Made by a program: the position numbers and the translations under genes | Assembly: GCA_001695595.3 (NCBI GenBank) | Contig: MBPM02000173.1 | Span: 19,078 to 83,077 of the forward strand | Source of the DNA: Plasmopara viticola | Taxonomy: Eukaryota > Oomycota > Peronosporomycetes > Peronosporales > Peronosporaceae | DNA: 64,000 nucleotides | Direction of reading: 5' to 3' | In this document: piece by piece, positions 12,121 to 25,384 of the stretch | Layout: each line of letters begins with the position of its first letter | Position numbering within the stretch: position 1 is the first letter of the stretch | Notes under the pieces: generated by a model | Database searches by the model: none | Told to the model about the DNA's origin: nothing | The model's input: only the letters and a program-made list of their open reading frames with translations

Positions 12121-13300
12121 ATGTATCTGATGCCGTAGCACGAATTGGCTCTTCAAACGGAGCAGTATTCGCTAAGCTGACCTGTTAACTCGGGTCTGCA
12201 CTTCCAGAAAACTTAATTGGACGTATGTGATGCCGTAAGATGAACCAGCGCTTTAAACGGATCATTTTTTGCAAAATTGCGCTCAAAAAGCTTGCCGGCT
12301 TTACGTAACGTATCTGACGCCTAAGAACGAACCAGCGCTTCAAACACAGCAATATTCGCAAATTACTATTCAAATGCGTGTTTGCACGTCCGGGAAGCTA
12401 GTGTAGACGTATCTGATGCCGTGGGATTTATCAGCGCTTTAAAAGAGTAGCATATGCTAAATTGAGCTTTAAACTCGTGTTTGCACATCCAGGAAGCTTT
12501 ACTGGACGTATCTGATGCCGTAGGATAAACAAGCGCTTTAAACGGATCAGTATTCGCAAAGTTGCGCTTAAAACGCATGTCTGCTTTATCTGACGCTGTG
12601 AGACGAAGCAGCGCTTCAAACGGAGCAGTGTTCGCTAAATTACACTTAAAACGCGTGACTGCACGTTCGAGCAGCTAGCTAAGACGTACTATTGCCGTAG
12701 ATAAATCTGCGTTTCAAACAGAGCAGTGTTTGCTAAGCTGAGCTTCAAACTGGTGTCTGCACTTACAGGAAGCTTAAGCGGACGTATGTGATGCCGTAGG
12801 ATGAACTAGCGCTTTAAACAGATCAGTATTCGCTAAGTTGCGCTTAAAACGCGTGTCTGCTAAATTCAACGTGACTGACGCCGTAGGACGAACGAGCCAC
12901 TTAATCGGAGCAATATTTGCTAAATTACACTAAAAATGCGTTTCTGCACGTCCGAGAAACTAGCTTAGACGTATCCGATGTCGTAGGATGAATCAACCTT
13001 TCAAACGGAGCAGTATACGCCAAGTTACGCTTTAAACCCGTGTCTGCACGATCAGGAAGCTTAGTTGGACGTATCTGACACCTTTGGTCGAATTAGCGCT
13101 TCGAACAGAGCAGTATTAACTAAGTTACGCATTAAACGCGTGTCTACAAGTTCAGGAAGCTTACTTGGCCGTATTAAATGCCGTAGGACAAATCAGTGCG
13201 TCAAACGTAGCAGTATTCGCAAAGTAACGCTTGAAACGCGTTTCTGCACGTCCAGATGCTAATGCCGTAGGCCGAATCAGCGCTCAAAACGGAGCAGTGT
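12121..13300 (+). repeat. Decayed family-1 monomers
   Basis: About twelve diverged monomers with substitutions and deletions. A period of about three monomers (~280 bp) can be seen: the CTCGGGTCTGCAC / CTCGTGTTTGCAC / CTGGTGTCTGCAC monomers lie near 12,190, 12,475 and 12,750, each followed by a shortened monomer with GCTTAAAA or similar. Sequences here are intermediate between families 1 and 2. Short open frames at 12,185-12,619 and 13,065-13,455 are not supported as genes. Confidence 0.85.
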
Positions 13301-13330
13301 AGTCGATCGTGGTGTCTGAGGCTGTGAGAC
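13285..13330 (+). other. Junction between satellite families 1 and 2
   Basis: A family-1 monomer (GCGCTCAAAACGGAGCAGTGT) ends at ~13,300. It runs directly into the middle of a family-2 F-like monomer (GATCGTGGTGTCTGAGGCTGTGAGACG). There is no spacer or mobile element and orientation does not change. The last family-1 monomer before it is itself shortened near 13,252. The join lies inside both monomers, as expected for recombination within the arrays. Confidence 0.75.
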
Positions 13331-16300
13331 GCCTCAGCTCTCAAAAAGGTTTGTTGTTCTTGAAAAAATAACACTAATGCGTCTATGTACGTCAACAAGG
13401 ACATATTGTAGTGTTTTGAGACTATGTGACGTCTCCGCGGTTCCAAAGGATCCATACTTATGAAGTTATGGCTCGAATGCGTCTGGACATGTCCAAGAAA
13501 GCAGAGATGCCTAATCTGAGGTCGTGGAAGGTCTCAGCTCTTCGAGACGATAATTATTCCCTTAAAAAAGCTCTATCGCTACTTTCAGAGTCTAGACAGA
13601 CACACCGTGCTGGGTTTGTTCAGCTCTTCATAGGATCATTATTAACTTGTTATGGCTCTAATACGTCTGTGCATGCTTAAGAAAACATACCATATTATTC
13701 TGAGGCTGTGAGTCGCTTCTGTCATTTATAAATATCATATTTCATTAAGTTATGACTTCAACGCGTCTGCGCATGCCTTGACCGACATGTTGTGCTGTTT
13801 TCAGTCTACGTTACGTCTCAGCTATTTTAAAGGTTCGGTGATCATAAACTCTAGGCTAAATCGCGATGTTCAAGAATATCGATCGTGCTGTTTTGAGGCT
13901 GTTAAAAGTCGTAGATCTTCAAGCGGTCATTTTTCCAAAAGTAATATTTCCATCGCGTCTTTTAAAGTCGAAACTGACAAGTCGTACTACGGTGAGACGA
14001 TGAATTTTTGAAATGATCATTAGACCCTAACTTATAGCTCCAACGTGTGCACATCCCTGAAAAGACATATTGTGCGGTTCAGAGGCCGTGTGACGTATTC
14101 TCTTTTGAAAAGAATCCTCATTCTCAAAGTTATGACTTTTACACGTTTTGATACTAAAGGGAGGTAAATCGTGCTGTTTTGAGACCATGAGACATCTCAA
14201 CTTTCCAAATGGTTTAATACAATTTAAGGTATGACATTAATGCGTCTATGTATGTCAACATAGACATATCGTGTTATTTTAAGTATATGTGACGTCTCAG
14301 CTGTTGTAAAGGGTCGAAAATCATAAAGTTATGGCTCAAACGCATCTGTACATGTCCAAGGAAGCATAGCATGCTATTCTGGGGTCGTGAAGGTCTCAGC
14401 TCTTCAAGACGATTTTTGTTTCATAAGCAATGGCTCTATCGCGTCTTTAAGATTCTAAACAGACAGGCCGTGCTGTGTTGAGGCTGTGGAACACCCCAGC
14501 TCTTCAAAAGAATTATTAAACTAAGTTACGGCTCTAACACGGCTGTATATGCTAAAAGAAACAGATCGCTTTGTTTAAACACCGTATGTCGCTTGAGCTC
14601 TTTGTAAAGATCATTATTACTCAGGAATGGCTCCAACGCATCTGTGTAGGCTTCAAAAGATAGGTCGTGCTGTTAAAGGGCCGTAAGACGTCTCAACTTT
14701 AAGAAGGATCTTTATTTACAAGGTTATGGCTCCGACACGTTTGTGCGTCTCAAACAAGGTAAGTCTTGCGGTTCTGAGGCCGTGATTCGACACAGCTTTT
14801 CAAACGGAATATCATTTTAAAGGTATGGCACTAACACATTTATGTACGTCAACAATGACATATTGTTGAGGCTGTGGAACACCCCAGCTCTTCAAAAAAT
14901 CATTAAACTAAGTTACGGCTCTAACACGGCTGTATATGCTAAAAGAAACAGATCGCTTTGTTTACACACCGTATGTCGCTTGAGCTCTTTGTAAAGATCA
15001 TTATTACTCAGAATGGCTCCAACGCATCTGTGTAGGCTTCAAAAGATAGGTCGTGCTGTTAAAGGGCCGTGAGACGTCTCAACATTAATAAGGATCTTTA
15101 TTTACAAGGTTATGGCTCCGACACGCTTGTGCGTCTCAAAGAAGGTAGGTCTTGCTGTTCTGAGGCCGTGATTCGACACAGCTTTTCAAACGGAATACCA
15201 TTCTTGATGGTATGGCACCAGCACGTTTATGTATGTCAACAATGACATATTGTGCTACTTTGATTCTATGTGATGCCTTAGCTCTTCAAAAATAGGAAAA
15301 TATAAGGTTATGGCTCGAACGCATCTGTGGATGTCCAAGACCGCAAAGCATGCTTTTCTGGGGTCGTGAAAGGTCTCAGCTATTAAAGAAGATCATTATT
15401 CTACACGCAATGGCTCTATGGCGTCTGTAACAGTCTGGCCACGTACACTGAGCTGTGTTGAGGCCGTGGAACAACCCATTATTTCGAGAATATTATATTT
15501 CAATATATTATAGTTAGAACATTCCTTTGCATGCCTAAGAAAATACATCATATTGCTTTTGGACCGTGTAACGCATCAATTCTTTATAAAGAGCATTATT
15601 CCCTAAGCAGACTAGCGTCTGCGCATGCCTTCAAAGACATATTGTGCTGTTCAGAGACCGCGAGACGTTCCAGCTTTTAAAGTAATTATTATTTCCAAAG
15701 TAATGACTCCAACGCGTTTGTGCTACTTAAGGAAGATAAACCGGGCTGTCCTGAGACCGTGACACAACTCAATTTTAAGCGGTTTATTATTATTTTAACA
15801 TTGCAATGACGCGTCTAGTCATTTATAAGATATTGTTCTGTTTAAGTCTTTTTGACGTCTCAAAAGCTTGAAGGATCCGTTATCATTGGGTCATGGCTCG
15901 AAACCATCTGTGCATGTCTAAGAAAATTGCTCGGGCTGTTCTAAGGTTGTGAATTGTCTCAGTTCTTCAAGACTACCATTTTATACTAAGTAATGGCTCT
16001 ATCGAATCCTTTAAAGTCTGGACTGATGTCTGTAAGAGTCTGGAAAGATAGACCGTTCCGCGATAGGCTTGTGGAACATCCCAGCCTCTTCATAGTGATA
16101 ATTATACAACTCTTTATGGCTCAAATTTGTCTGTGCGTGCCTAGAAAGCAGATCAGGCTGTTTTAAGGCCGTGAGTCAATTCATCTCTTCATAAAGATCA
16201 TTTTCACTACGTTATGCTTCTAACGCGTCTGCCTATGCTATGTGTGTTTTTCGAAGGCCGTGGGTCGTACAGCGTTTCAAAAAAATCCTAATTTACAAAT

Positions 16301-17796
16301 TTATAGCACCAAAGCGTTTTTGCTTTTTAAGTAAGATAGATCGTGCTGTTCGATGTCGTGAGACGTCTAAGCTTTAAAATGGTCTAATTTTCTCGAAGGT
16401 ATGGCACTGACGCGTCTGTGAAGGTCAACAAAGACGTATTGTGCGGTTTTAAGTGCATCTGAAATCTCAGCATCTTTTAAGGATCGGTAGTTATAAAATG
16501 ATAGCTCAAGCGCGTTTGTGCATGTCCAAGAAGATTAATCGTGCTGTTTCGAGATCGTGAAATGTCTTAGCTCATTAAAAACGATAAACGTTTCTTAAGT
16601 AATGGCTCTATCCCGTCTGTAAGAGTCTGGATAAATAGACCGTACCGTGTTAAGTTCGTGGAACTTCCAGATCTTCAAAATGATCGTTTTCCAAATCTTT
16701 ATGATTCGACCATGTATGGGATGACAAGAGAACAGATGAGACATTTCGAATGCCGTGAGTCGCTTCAGCTCTTCATAAAGATCGTTATTCACTACGCTAT
16801 GTCTCTAACGCATCTGCGCATGCCTAAGAAGATACGTTGTGCTGTTCGAAGGCCGTGGGACGTACAGCTTTAAAAGGTCCTTATAATCACAAAAATGACT
16901 TTAAAACGATTTTGTTACTCAAGGAAGATAGATCTTACTTTTCTATAGCCGTGAGATATCCTAGCTTTCTAGCAGTTTATTGTTTTAATGGTATGACATT
17001 AACGCGTCTATGTATGTCAACAAGGACATATTGTGCTGTTTTAAGTCTATGTGACATCGTAGCTGTTCTAAAAGATCAATAATTAAAAAATATAGCTCGA
17101 GCGCGTTTGTGGATGTCCAAGAAATTTGGTGGTGCTGTTTTGAGGTCTTAAAAGGTCCCAACTCTCTAAGACGATAATTATTCACCGAGTAATGGCTCTA
17201 TCGCGTCTTTTAACGTCTGGACTGACAGGCCGAGCTATGTTTAAGCCGATTAACGTCTCTGTCCTTCAAAAGAATCATTAGTCACTAACTTATGGCTTTA
17301 ACGTCTGCGCATGCCTTAGAAGACATATTATGGCCATAAGACTTCTCAGCTTTTGAAATGGATCCTTATCAACAAAGCAATGAATACGAACGAAATTGTG
17401 TCTCTCAGAGTAGGAAGACCGTTCTGTTTTGAGACCGTGATACGTCTCAGTTTTTAAACCGGAAAATTGTTTTTGAAGATTTGGTACTAACGCGTCTATG
17501 TATGTGAACAAGGACATATTATGCTGTTTTGAGTCAATGTGACGCATCAGCTGTTTCAAAAGATCGGCAATCATTTGGTTATGGCTCGAACGTGTCTGAG
17601 CGTATCCGATGAAATTGATCGAGCTGTTTCGAGGCTATTCAAAGAACCAGTTCATCAGAACGAACATTATCCCCAACGTATTGGGTCTATTACGTCATGT
17701 ATGGTCCGGACTAACAGGTAGTGCTATGTCAAGACCATGAAACGTCTCGGCTCATCAAAAAGATCATTATTTACGCAGTATTCCGATCGGTCTATT
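13331..17796 (+). repeat. Decayed family-2 satellite (left flank)
   Basis: About 45 monomers of ~97 bp carry the family-2 signature: GGCTCxAACGCGTCTG, then GTGCTGTTxTGAGGCCGTGAGACGTCTCAGCTCTTCAAA, then GATCATTATTxACTAAGTTATG in spaced form. The six-type order A-F is recognisable from ~13,370, with some blocks missing a type; D is missing near 14,030 and 17,275. A-type monomers (TATGTCAACAAGGAC-like) recur near 14,230, 14,830, 15,220, 15,800, 16,410 and 17,000. Divergence is much greater than in the homogenised core to the right. Confidence 0.92.
14478..15253 (+). repeat. 388-bp tandem duplication inside the satellite
   Basis: A four-monomer segment starting TTGAGGCTGTGGAACACC at 14,478 is repeated at 14,866. 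The copies share otherwise private features such as CACGGCTGTATATGC, GATCGCTTTG and GTGTAGGCTTC. They differ by a few substitutions and small indels (ATTAATAAGG for TTTAAGAAGG). At the join, an A-type monomer stops at GACATATTG and continues as a C-type monomer at TTGAGGCTG, sharing TTG. This indicates an out-of-register, microhomology-sized crossover. Confidence 0.85.
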
Positions 17797-20712
17797 ATGA
17801 AAATATGGCATTACTCGTCTACGTATGTCAACAAGAGCTGTTTAGGTATATGCGACGTCTCATAGGCTTGAAAAGATCAGACATCATAGGGTTTAGCTCG
17901 AACGCACCTGCGCATGTCCAAAACGACAGAGCATGCTCTTCTGAGGTCGTGAAAGGTCCCAGCTCTTCGAGACGATCATTTTCAATAAGCAAAGAATCTA
18001 TAGCGTCTGTAAGCGTCTGGATAGACAGACCGTGCTGTGTTGAGGCCGTGGAACGTTCAGGCTTCTTAAAAGGATCATTATTTACTAATGTATGGTTTTA
18101 AGGCATCTGTTCATGCCTTATAAAACAGATCATACTGTTTCAAGGCCGTGAGTCGCATCAACTCTTGATAAAGATCATTTTCACTTGGTTATGGCTCCGA
18201 CGTATGCGCATGCTCTAAAAGACACATTGTGCTGTTCAGAGGGCGTAAGACGTTCCAGCGTTTCATAGAGGTCATTACTCCCAAAGTTTTGAATCCAACG
18301 CGTTCGTTCTTCTCAAGGTAGGTTGTGCTATTTGAAGACTGTGAGACGTCTCAATTTTTAACGGTCTATTATTTTTGAAGGTATGACCTTAAGGCCACAA
18401 TGTATGTGACCGAGGATATTTTGTGCTGTTTTGAGTCTATTTGACGTCTCAGCTGCTTTGAAGGATCGGTAATCATTAGCTTTCGTCTCGAATTGATTTG
18501 CGCATGTCAAAAAATAAAACAAAGCATGCTTATTTGGGGTCTTGAAAGGTCCAAGCTCTTCGAGACGATCATTATGTTTTCTAGGTAATGGCTCTATCGC
18601 GTCTCTAAGCGTCTGGACAGACAAACTGTGTTGAGGCGATGGGACTACTGGGCTCCTTGTAGGGTCATTATTTACTAAATTTTGGCTCTAACACGTCCGT
18701 ACGTGCCTAAGAAAACAGGTCATACTGAGGCCGTGAGTCGCTTCGGCTCTAAATAAAAGGTAATTTTCACTCAAATAAGACTATAACGTCTGCGCATACC
18801 TTAAAGGCATATTGTGCTGTTCACAGGCCGTGAGACATTCCAGCTTTTGAAAGGAATCATTAATTCCAAAGTAATGAAGTAAGCCAGTTTGTTTCTCTCA
18901 AGGAAGGTAGATCGTGCTGTTCTTAGCCTACGAGACGTCACAGTATTCCAATCGGTTTACTAGAAAAAATGCATTCACTCATCAATCAACGAGGATATAA
19001 AGTGCTGTTTAAGGTCTATGTGACGTCTCAGCTGCTTGAAAAGATCGGACATTTCGGGTTTAGCTCGAACGCACCTGCGCATGTCCAAAAAGACAGAGCA
19101 TGCTCTTCTGAGGTCGTGAAAGGTCTCAGCTCTTCGAGACGATCATTATTCATTCAGCAATGAATTTATCGCGTCTGTAAGCGTCTGGACAGACAGACCG
19201 TGATGTGTTGAGGCCGTGGAACGTATAGGCTTCTTAATAGGATCATTATATACTAACGTATGGCTCTAATTTGTCTTTACATGCCTAAAAAAACAGATCA
19301 TACTGTTCCAAGGCCGTGAGTCGCATCAACTCTTGATAAAGATCATTTTCACTTGATTATGGCTCCGACGTATACGCATGCCTTAAAAGACATATTGTGC
19401 TGTTCAGAGGGCGTAAGACGTTCCAGCGTTTCAATGAGATCATTACTCCCAAAGTTTGAATTCAACGCGTTCGTGCTTCTCAAGGTAGGTTGTGCTATTT
19501 GAAGACTGTGAGACGTCACAATTTTAACGGTCTGTTATTTTTGAAGGTATGACCTTAAGGCCTCAATGTATATAATCGAGGATATATTGTGCTGTATTGA
19601 GTCTATGTGACGACTCAGCTGCTTTGTAGAATCGATAATCTTCTGTTCGGCACAAACGCATTTGCGCATGTCCAAGGAAGCAAATCGTGATATTTTGAGC
19701 TCGTGAAAAGTCTCAGCTCTTCGAGACGATCATTGTTCCCTTAGTAATGGCTCTATCGCGCCTCTTTAGAGTCTGGGTGGACAGACCATGCTGTCTTGAG
19801 GCGTTGAAGCGTCTCAGCTCCTCAAAAGAAGATTATTTTTAAAGTTATGGCTCTAACATGTCTGTACGTGCCTTACAAAACAGATCGTACCATTGTAAGG
19901 ACGTGAGTCGCTTTAACTCTCGATTAAGATCATTTGACTTAGTTATGCCTCCAACGTCTGCGCATGCTTAAAAAGACATATTGTGCTTTTCAGAGGCCGT
20001 GAGACATTCTACCTCTTAAAGAGATCCTTTTCCCCGAAGCTATTCCTCCAACAATTGTGTTTCTCAAGGAAAGGTGTGCTATTTTAAGGCCGTGAGACGC
20101 CTTAATTTCTTTAACGGTTTATTATTCATAAAGATATGGCACTAACGTGTCTTTGTAAGTCAACAAGGATATATTGTGCTGTTTTGAGTCTTTTGGGCGT
20201 CTCAGCTTTTTAAGGATCGGTAATATTTTTTGTCCCGAACGCATCTGCGCATGTCCAAATAGAACAAAGCATGCTTATTTGAGGTCGTGAAAGGTCCCAT
20301 CTCTTCGAGACGATCATTCTTTTCTTAGTAATGGCTCTATCGCGTCTCTAAGCGTCTGGACAGACAGATTGTGCTGTGTTGAGGCGTTGGGACTTCCGGG
20401 TTCCTCGAAGGGTCATTATTTTTTATATTTTGGCTCGAACACATTTGTACGTGCCCAAGAAAACTGATCATATTGTTCCGAGGCCGTGAGTCGCTTCGGC
20501 TCTTGAAAGAGATAATTTTCATTTAAATATGGCTTCAATGTCTGCGCATGCCTTAAAGGCATATTGTGCTGTTCAAAGGCCGAGAGACGTTCCAGCTTTT
20601 AAAAGGAATCATTAATCCCAAAGTTATGAATCTAATATGCTTGTTCTTCTCAAGGAAGGTAATCATGCTTTTCTGAGCCCACGAGACGTCACAGTATTCC
20701 AATCGGTATATT
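17797..20712 (+). repeat. Family-2 higher-order unit 1 (blocks 1-2-3-4-5)
   Basis: Anchored on the block-1 A monomer (ATGAAAATATGGCATT). It contains five six-monomer blocks, whose A monomers read TGTCAACAAGAGCTG (1), CCACAATGTATG (2), CATTCACTCATC (3), CCTCAATGTATAT (4) and GTGTCTTTGTAAG (5). Length is 2,916 bp. Block 1 here has somewhat more private changes than later copies, consistent with lying at the edge of the homogenised core. Confidence 0.93.
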
Positions 20713-23633
20713 ATGAAAATATGGCATTCACTCGTCTATGTATGTCAACAAGAGCTGTATAAATATATGCGACGTCTCAGCTGCTTGAAAATATCAGACA
20801 TCATAGGGTTTAGCTTGAACGCATCTGCGCATGTCCAAAAAGACAGAGCATGCTCTTCTGAGGTCGTGAAAGGTGTCAGCTCTTCGAGACGATCATTATT
20901 CATTCAGCAATGAATTTATCGCGTCTGTAAGCGTCTGGACAGACAGACCGTGCTGTGTTGAGGCCGTGGAATGTTCAGGCTTCTTTATAGGATCATTATT
21001 TACTAATGTATGGTTTTAAGGCGTCTGTTCATGCCTCATAAAACAGATCATACTGTTTCAAGGCCGTGAGTCGCATCAACTCTTGATAGAGATCATTTTC
21101 ACTTGGTTATGGCTCCGACGTATGCGCATGCCTTAAAAGACACATTGTGCTGTTCAGAGGGCGTAAGACGTTCCAGCGTTTCAAAGAGATCATTACTCCC
21201 AAAGTTTTGAATCCAACGCGTTCGTTCTTCTCAAGGTAGGTTGTGCTATTTGAAGACTGTGAGACGTCTCAATTTTTAACGGTCTATTATTTTTGAAGAT
21301 ATGACCTTAAGGCCACAATGTATGTAACCGAGGATATTTTGTGCTGTTTTGAGTCTATATGACGTCTCAGCTGCTTTGAAGGATCGGTAATCATTAGCTT
21401 TTGTCTCGAATTGATTTGCGCATGTCAAAAAATAAAACAAAGCATGCTTATTTGGGGTCTTGAAAGGTCCAAGCTCTTTGAGACGATCATTATGTTTTCT
21501 AGGTAATGGCTCTATCGCGTCTCTAAGCGTCTGGACAGACAAACCGTGCTGTGTTGAGGCGATGGGACTACTGGGCTCCTTGTAGGGTCATTATTTACTA
21601 AATTTTGGCTCTAACACGTCTGTACGTGCCTAAGAAAACAGATCATACTGAGGCCGTGAGTCGCTTCGGCTCTAAATAAAAAGGTAATTTTCACTCAAAT
21701 AAGACTATAACGTCTGCGCATGCCTTAAAGGCATATTGTGCTGTTCACAGGCCGTGAGACATTCCAGCTTTTGAAAGGAATCATTAATTCCAAAGTAATG
21801 AAGTAAGCCAGTTTGTTTCTCTCAAGGAAGGTAGATCGTGCTAATCTTAGCCTACGAGACGTCACAGTATTCCAATCGGTTTACTAGAAAAAATGACATT
21901 CACTCATCAATCAACGAGGATATAAAGTGCTGTTGAAGGTCTATGTGACGTCTCAGCTGCTTGAAAATATCAGACATTTTCGGGTTTAGCTCGAACGCAC
22001 CTGCGCATGTCCAAAAAGACAGAGCATGCTCTTCTGAGGTCGTGAAAGGTCTCAGCTCTTCGAGACGATCATTATTCATTCAGCAATGAACTTATCGCGT
22101 CTGTAAGCGTCTGGACAGACAGACCGTGATGTGTTGAGGCCGTGGAACGTATAGGCTTCTTAATAGGATCATTATATACTAACGTATGGCTCTAATTTGT
22201 CTTTACATGCCTAAAAAACAGATCATACTGTTCCAAGGCCGTGAGTCGCATCAACTCTTGATAAAGATCATTTTACTTGATTATGGCTCCGACGTATACG
22301 CATGCCTTAAAAGACATATTGTGCTGTTCAGAGGGCGTAAGACGTTCCAGCGTTTCAAAGAGATCATTACTCCCAAAGTTTGAATCCAACGCGGTCGTGC
22401 TTCTCAAGGTAGGTTGTGCTATTTGAAGACTGTGAGACGTCACAATTTTTAACGGTCTGTTATTTTTGAAGGTATGACCTTAAGGCCTCAATGTATATAA
22501 TCGAGGATATATTGTGCTGTTTTGAGTCTATGTGACGTCTCAGCTGCTTTGAAGAATCGATAATCTTTTGTTCGGCACAAACGCATCTGCGCATGTCCAA
22601 GGAAGCAAATCGTGATATTTTGAGCTCGTGAAAGGTCTCAGCTCTTCGAGACGATCATTGTTCCCTTAGTAATGGCTCTATCGCGCCTCTTTAGAGTCTG
22701 GGTGGACAGACCATGCTGTCTTGAGGCGTTGAAGCGTCTCAGCTCCTCAAAAGAAATTATTTTTAAAGTTATGGCTCTAACATGTCTGTACGTGCCTTAC
22801 AAAACAGATCGTACCATTGTAAGGACGTGAGTCGCTTTAACTCTCGATTAAGATCATTTGACTTAGTTATGGCCCAACGTCTGCGCATGCTTAAAAAGAC
22901 ATATTGTGCTTTTCAGAGGCCGTGAGACATTCTACCTCTTAAAGAGATCCTTTTCCCCGAAGCTATTCCTCCAACATTGTGTTTCTCAAGGAAAGGTGTG
23001 CTATTTTAAGGCCGTGAGACGCCTTAATTTCTTTAACGGTTTATTATTCATAAAGATATGGCACTAACGTGTCTTTGTAAGTCACCAAGGATATATTGTG
23101 CTGTTTTGAGTTTTTTGGGCGTCTCAGCTTTTTTTAAGGATCGGTAATATTTTTTGTCCCGAACGCATCTGCGCATGTCCAAATAGAACAAAGCATGCTT
23201 ATTTGAGGTCGTGAAAGGTCCCATCTCTTCGAGACGATCATTCTTTTCTTAGTAATGGCTCTATCGCGTCTCTAAGCGTCTGGACAGACAGATTGTGCTG
23301 TGTTGAGGCGTGGGACTTCCGGGTTCCTCGAAGGGTCATTATTTTTTATATTTTGGCTCGAACACATTTGTACGTGCCCAAGAAAACTGATCATATTGTT
23401 CCGAGGCCGTGAGTCGCTTCGGCTCTTGAAAGAGATAATTTTCATTTAAATATGGCTTCAATGTCTGCGCATGCCTTAAAGGCATATTGTGCTGTTCAAG
23501 GCCGAGAGACGTTCCAGCTTTTAAAGGAATCATTAATCCAAAGTTATGAATCTAATATGCTTGTTCTTCTCAAGGAAGGTAGATCATGCTTTTCTGAGCC
23601 CACGAGACGTCACAGTATTCCAATCGGTATATT
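20713..23633 (+). repeat. Family-2 higher-order unit 2 (blocks 1-2-3-4-5)
   Basis: A 2,921-bp unit with the same five-block, 30-monomer order as unit 1. Block A monomers start near 20,725, 21,304, 21,896, 22,487 and 23,060. Each block is ~580-590 bp and holds types A-F once. Confidence 0.95.
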
Positions 23634-25384
23634 ATGAAAATATGGCATTCACTCGTCTATGTATGTCAACAAGAGCTGTATAAATATATGCGACGTCTCA
23701 GCTGCTTGAAAATATCAGACATCATAGGGTTTAGCTCGAACGCATCTGCGCATGTCCAAAAAGACAGAGCATGCTCTTCTGAGGTCGTGAAAGGTGTCAG
23801 CTCTTCGAGACGATCATTATTCATTCAGCAATGAATTTATCGCGTCTGTAAGCGTCTGGACAGACAGACCGTGCTGTGTTGAGGCCGTGGAACGTTCAGG
23901 CTTCTTAATAGGATCATTATTTACTAATGTATGGTTTTAAGGCGTCTGTTCATGCCTCATAAAACAGATCATACTGTTTCAAGGCCGTGAGTCGCATCAA
24001 CTCTTGATAAAGATCATTTTCACTTGGTTATGGCTCCGACGTATGCGCATGCCTTAAAAGACACATTGTGCTGTTCAGAGGGCGTAAGACGTTCCAGCGT
24101 TTCAATGAGATCATTACTCCCAAAGTTTGAATCCAACGCGTTCGTTCTTCTCAAGGTAGGTTGTGCTATTTGAAGACTGTGAGACGTCACAATTTTTAAC
24201 GGTCTGTTATTTTTGAAGGTATGACCTTAAGGCCTCAATGTATATAATCGAGGATATATTGTGCTGTTTTGAGTCTATGTGACGTCTCAGCTGCTTTGAA
24301 GAATCGATAATCTTTTGTTCGGCACAAACGCATCTGCGCATGTCCAAGGAAGCAAATCGTGATATTTTGAGCTCGTGAAAGTCTCAGCTCTTCGAGACGA
24401 TCATTGTTCCCTTAGTAATGGCTCTATCGCGCCTCTTTAGAGTCTGGGTGGACAGACCATGCTGTCTTGAGGCGTTGAAGCGTCTCAGCTCCTCAAAAGA
24501 AGATTATTTTTAAAGTTATGGCTCTAACATGTCTGTACGTGCCTTACAAAACAGATCGTACCATTGTAAGGACGTGAGTCGCTTTAACTCTCGATTAAGA
24601 TCATTTGACTTAGTTATGGCCCCAACGTCTGCGCATGCTTAAAAAGACATATTGTGCTTTTCAGAGGCCGTGAGACATTCTACCTCTTAAAGAGATCCTT
24701 TTCCCCGAAGCTATTCCTCCAACAATTGTGTTTCTCAAGGAAAGGTGTGCTATTTTAAGGCCGTGAGACGCCTTAATTTCTTTAACGGTTTATTATTCAT
24801 AAAGATATGGCACTAACGTGTCTTTGTAAGTCAACAAGGATATATTGTGCTGTTTTGAGTCTTTTGGGCGTCTCAGCTTTTTTAAGGATCGGTAATATTT
24901 TTTGTCCCGAACGCATCTGCGCATGTCCAAATAGAACAAAGCATGCTTATTTGAGGTCGTGAAAGGTCCCATCTCTTCGAGACGATCATTCTTTTCTTAG
25001 TAATGGCTCTATCGCGTCTCTAAGCGTCTGGACAGACAGATTGTGCTGTGTTGAGGCGTTGGGACTTCCGGGTTCCTCGAAGGGTCATTATTTTTTATAT
25101 TTTGGCTCGAACACATTTGTACGTGCCCAAGAAAACTGATCATATTGTTCCGAGGCCGTGAGTCGCTTCGGCTCTTGAAAGAGATAATTTTCATTTAAAT
25201 ATGGCTTCAATGTCTGCGCATGCCTTAAAGGCATATTGTGCTGTTCAAAGGCCGAGAGACGTTCCAGCTTTTAAAAGGAATCATTAATCCCAAAGTTATG
25301 AATCTAATATGCTTGTTCTTCTCAAGGAAGGTAATCATGCTTTTCTGAGCCCACGAGACGTCACAGTATTCCAATCGGTATATT
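23634..25384 (+). repeat. Family-2 higher-order unit 3 (blocks 1-4-5)
   Basis: A 1,751-bp unit. Block 1 is followed directly by the block-4 A monomer at ~24,225 (CCTTAAGGCCTCAATG) and block 5 at ~24,810. Blocks 2 and 3 are absent and the A-F register is kept, so the loss corresponds to 12 monomers (~1,170 bp). This fits an in-register unequal exchange. Confidence 0.95.

Noticed and set aside
4874..12619. Open frames of 60-128 codons in family-1 satellite, some repeated (7,966-8,319; 9,795-10,148; 11,625-12,011)
   Set aside because: They recur exactly at the repeat period, are on the strand that happens to lack stops in that unit, have no promoter or domain, and change start or break in diverged copies.
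1..13300. Ribosomal DNA spacer repeats
   Set aside because: No rRNA gene sequence was recognised anywhere in the window.
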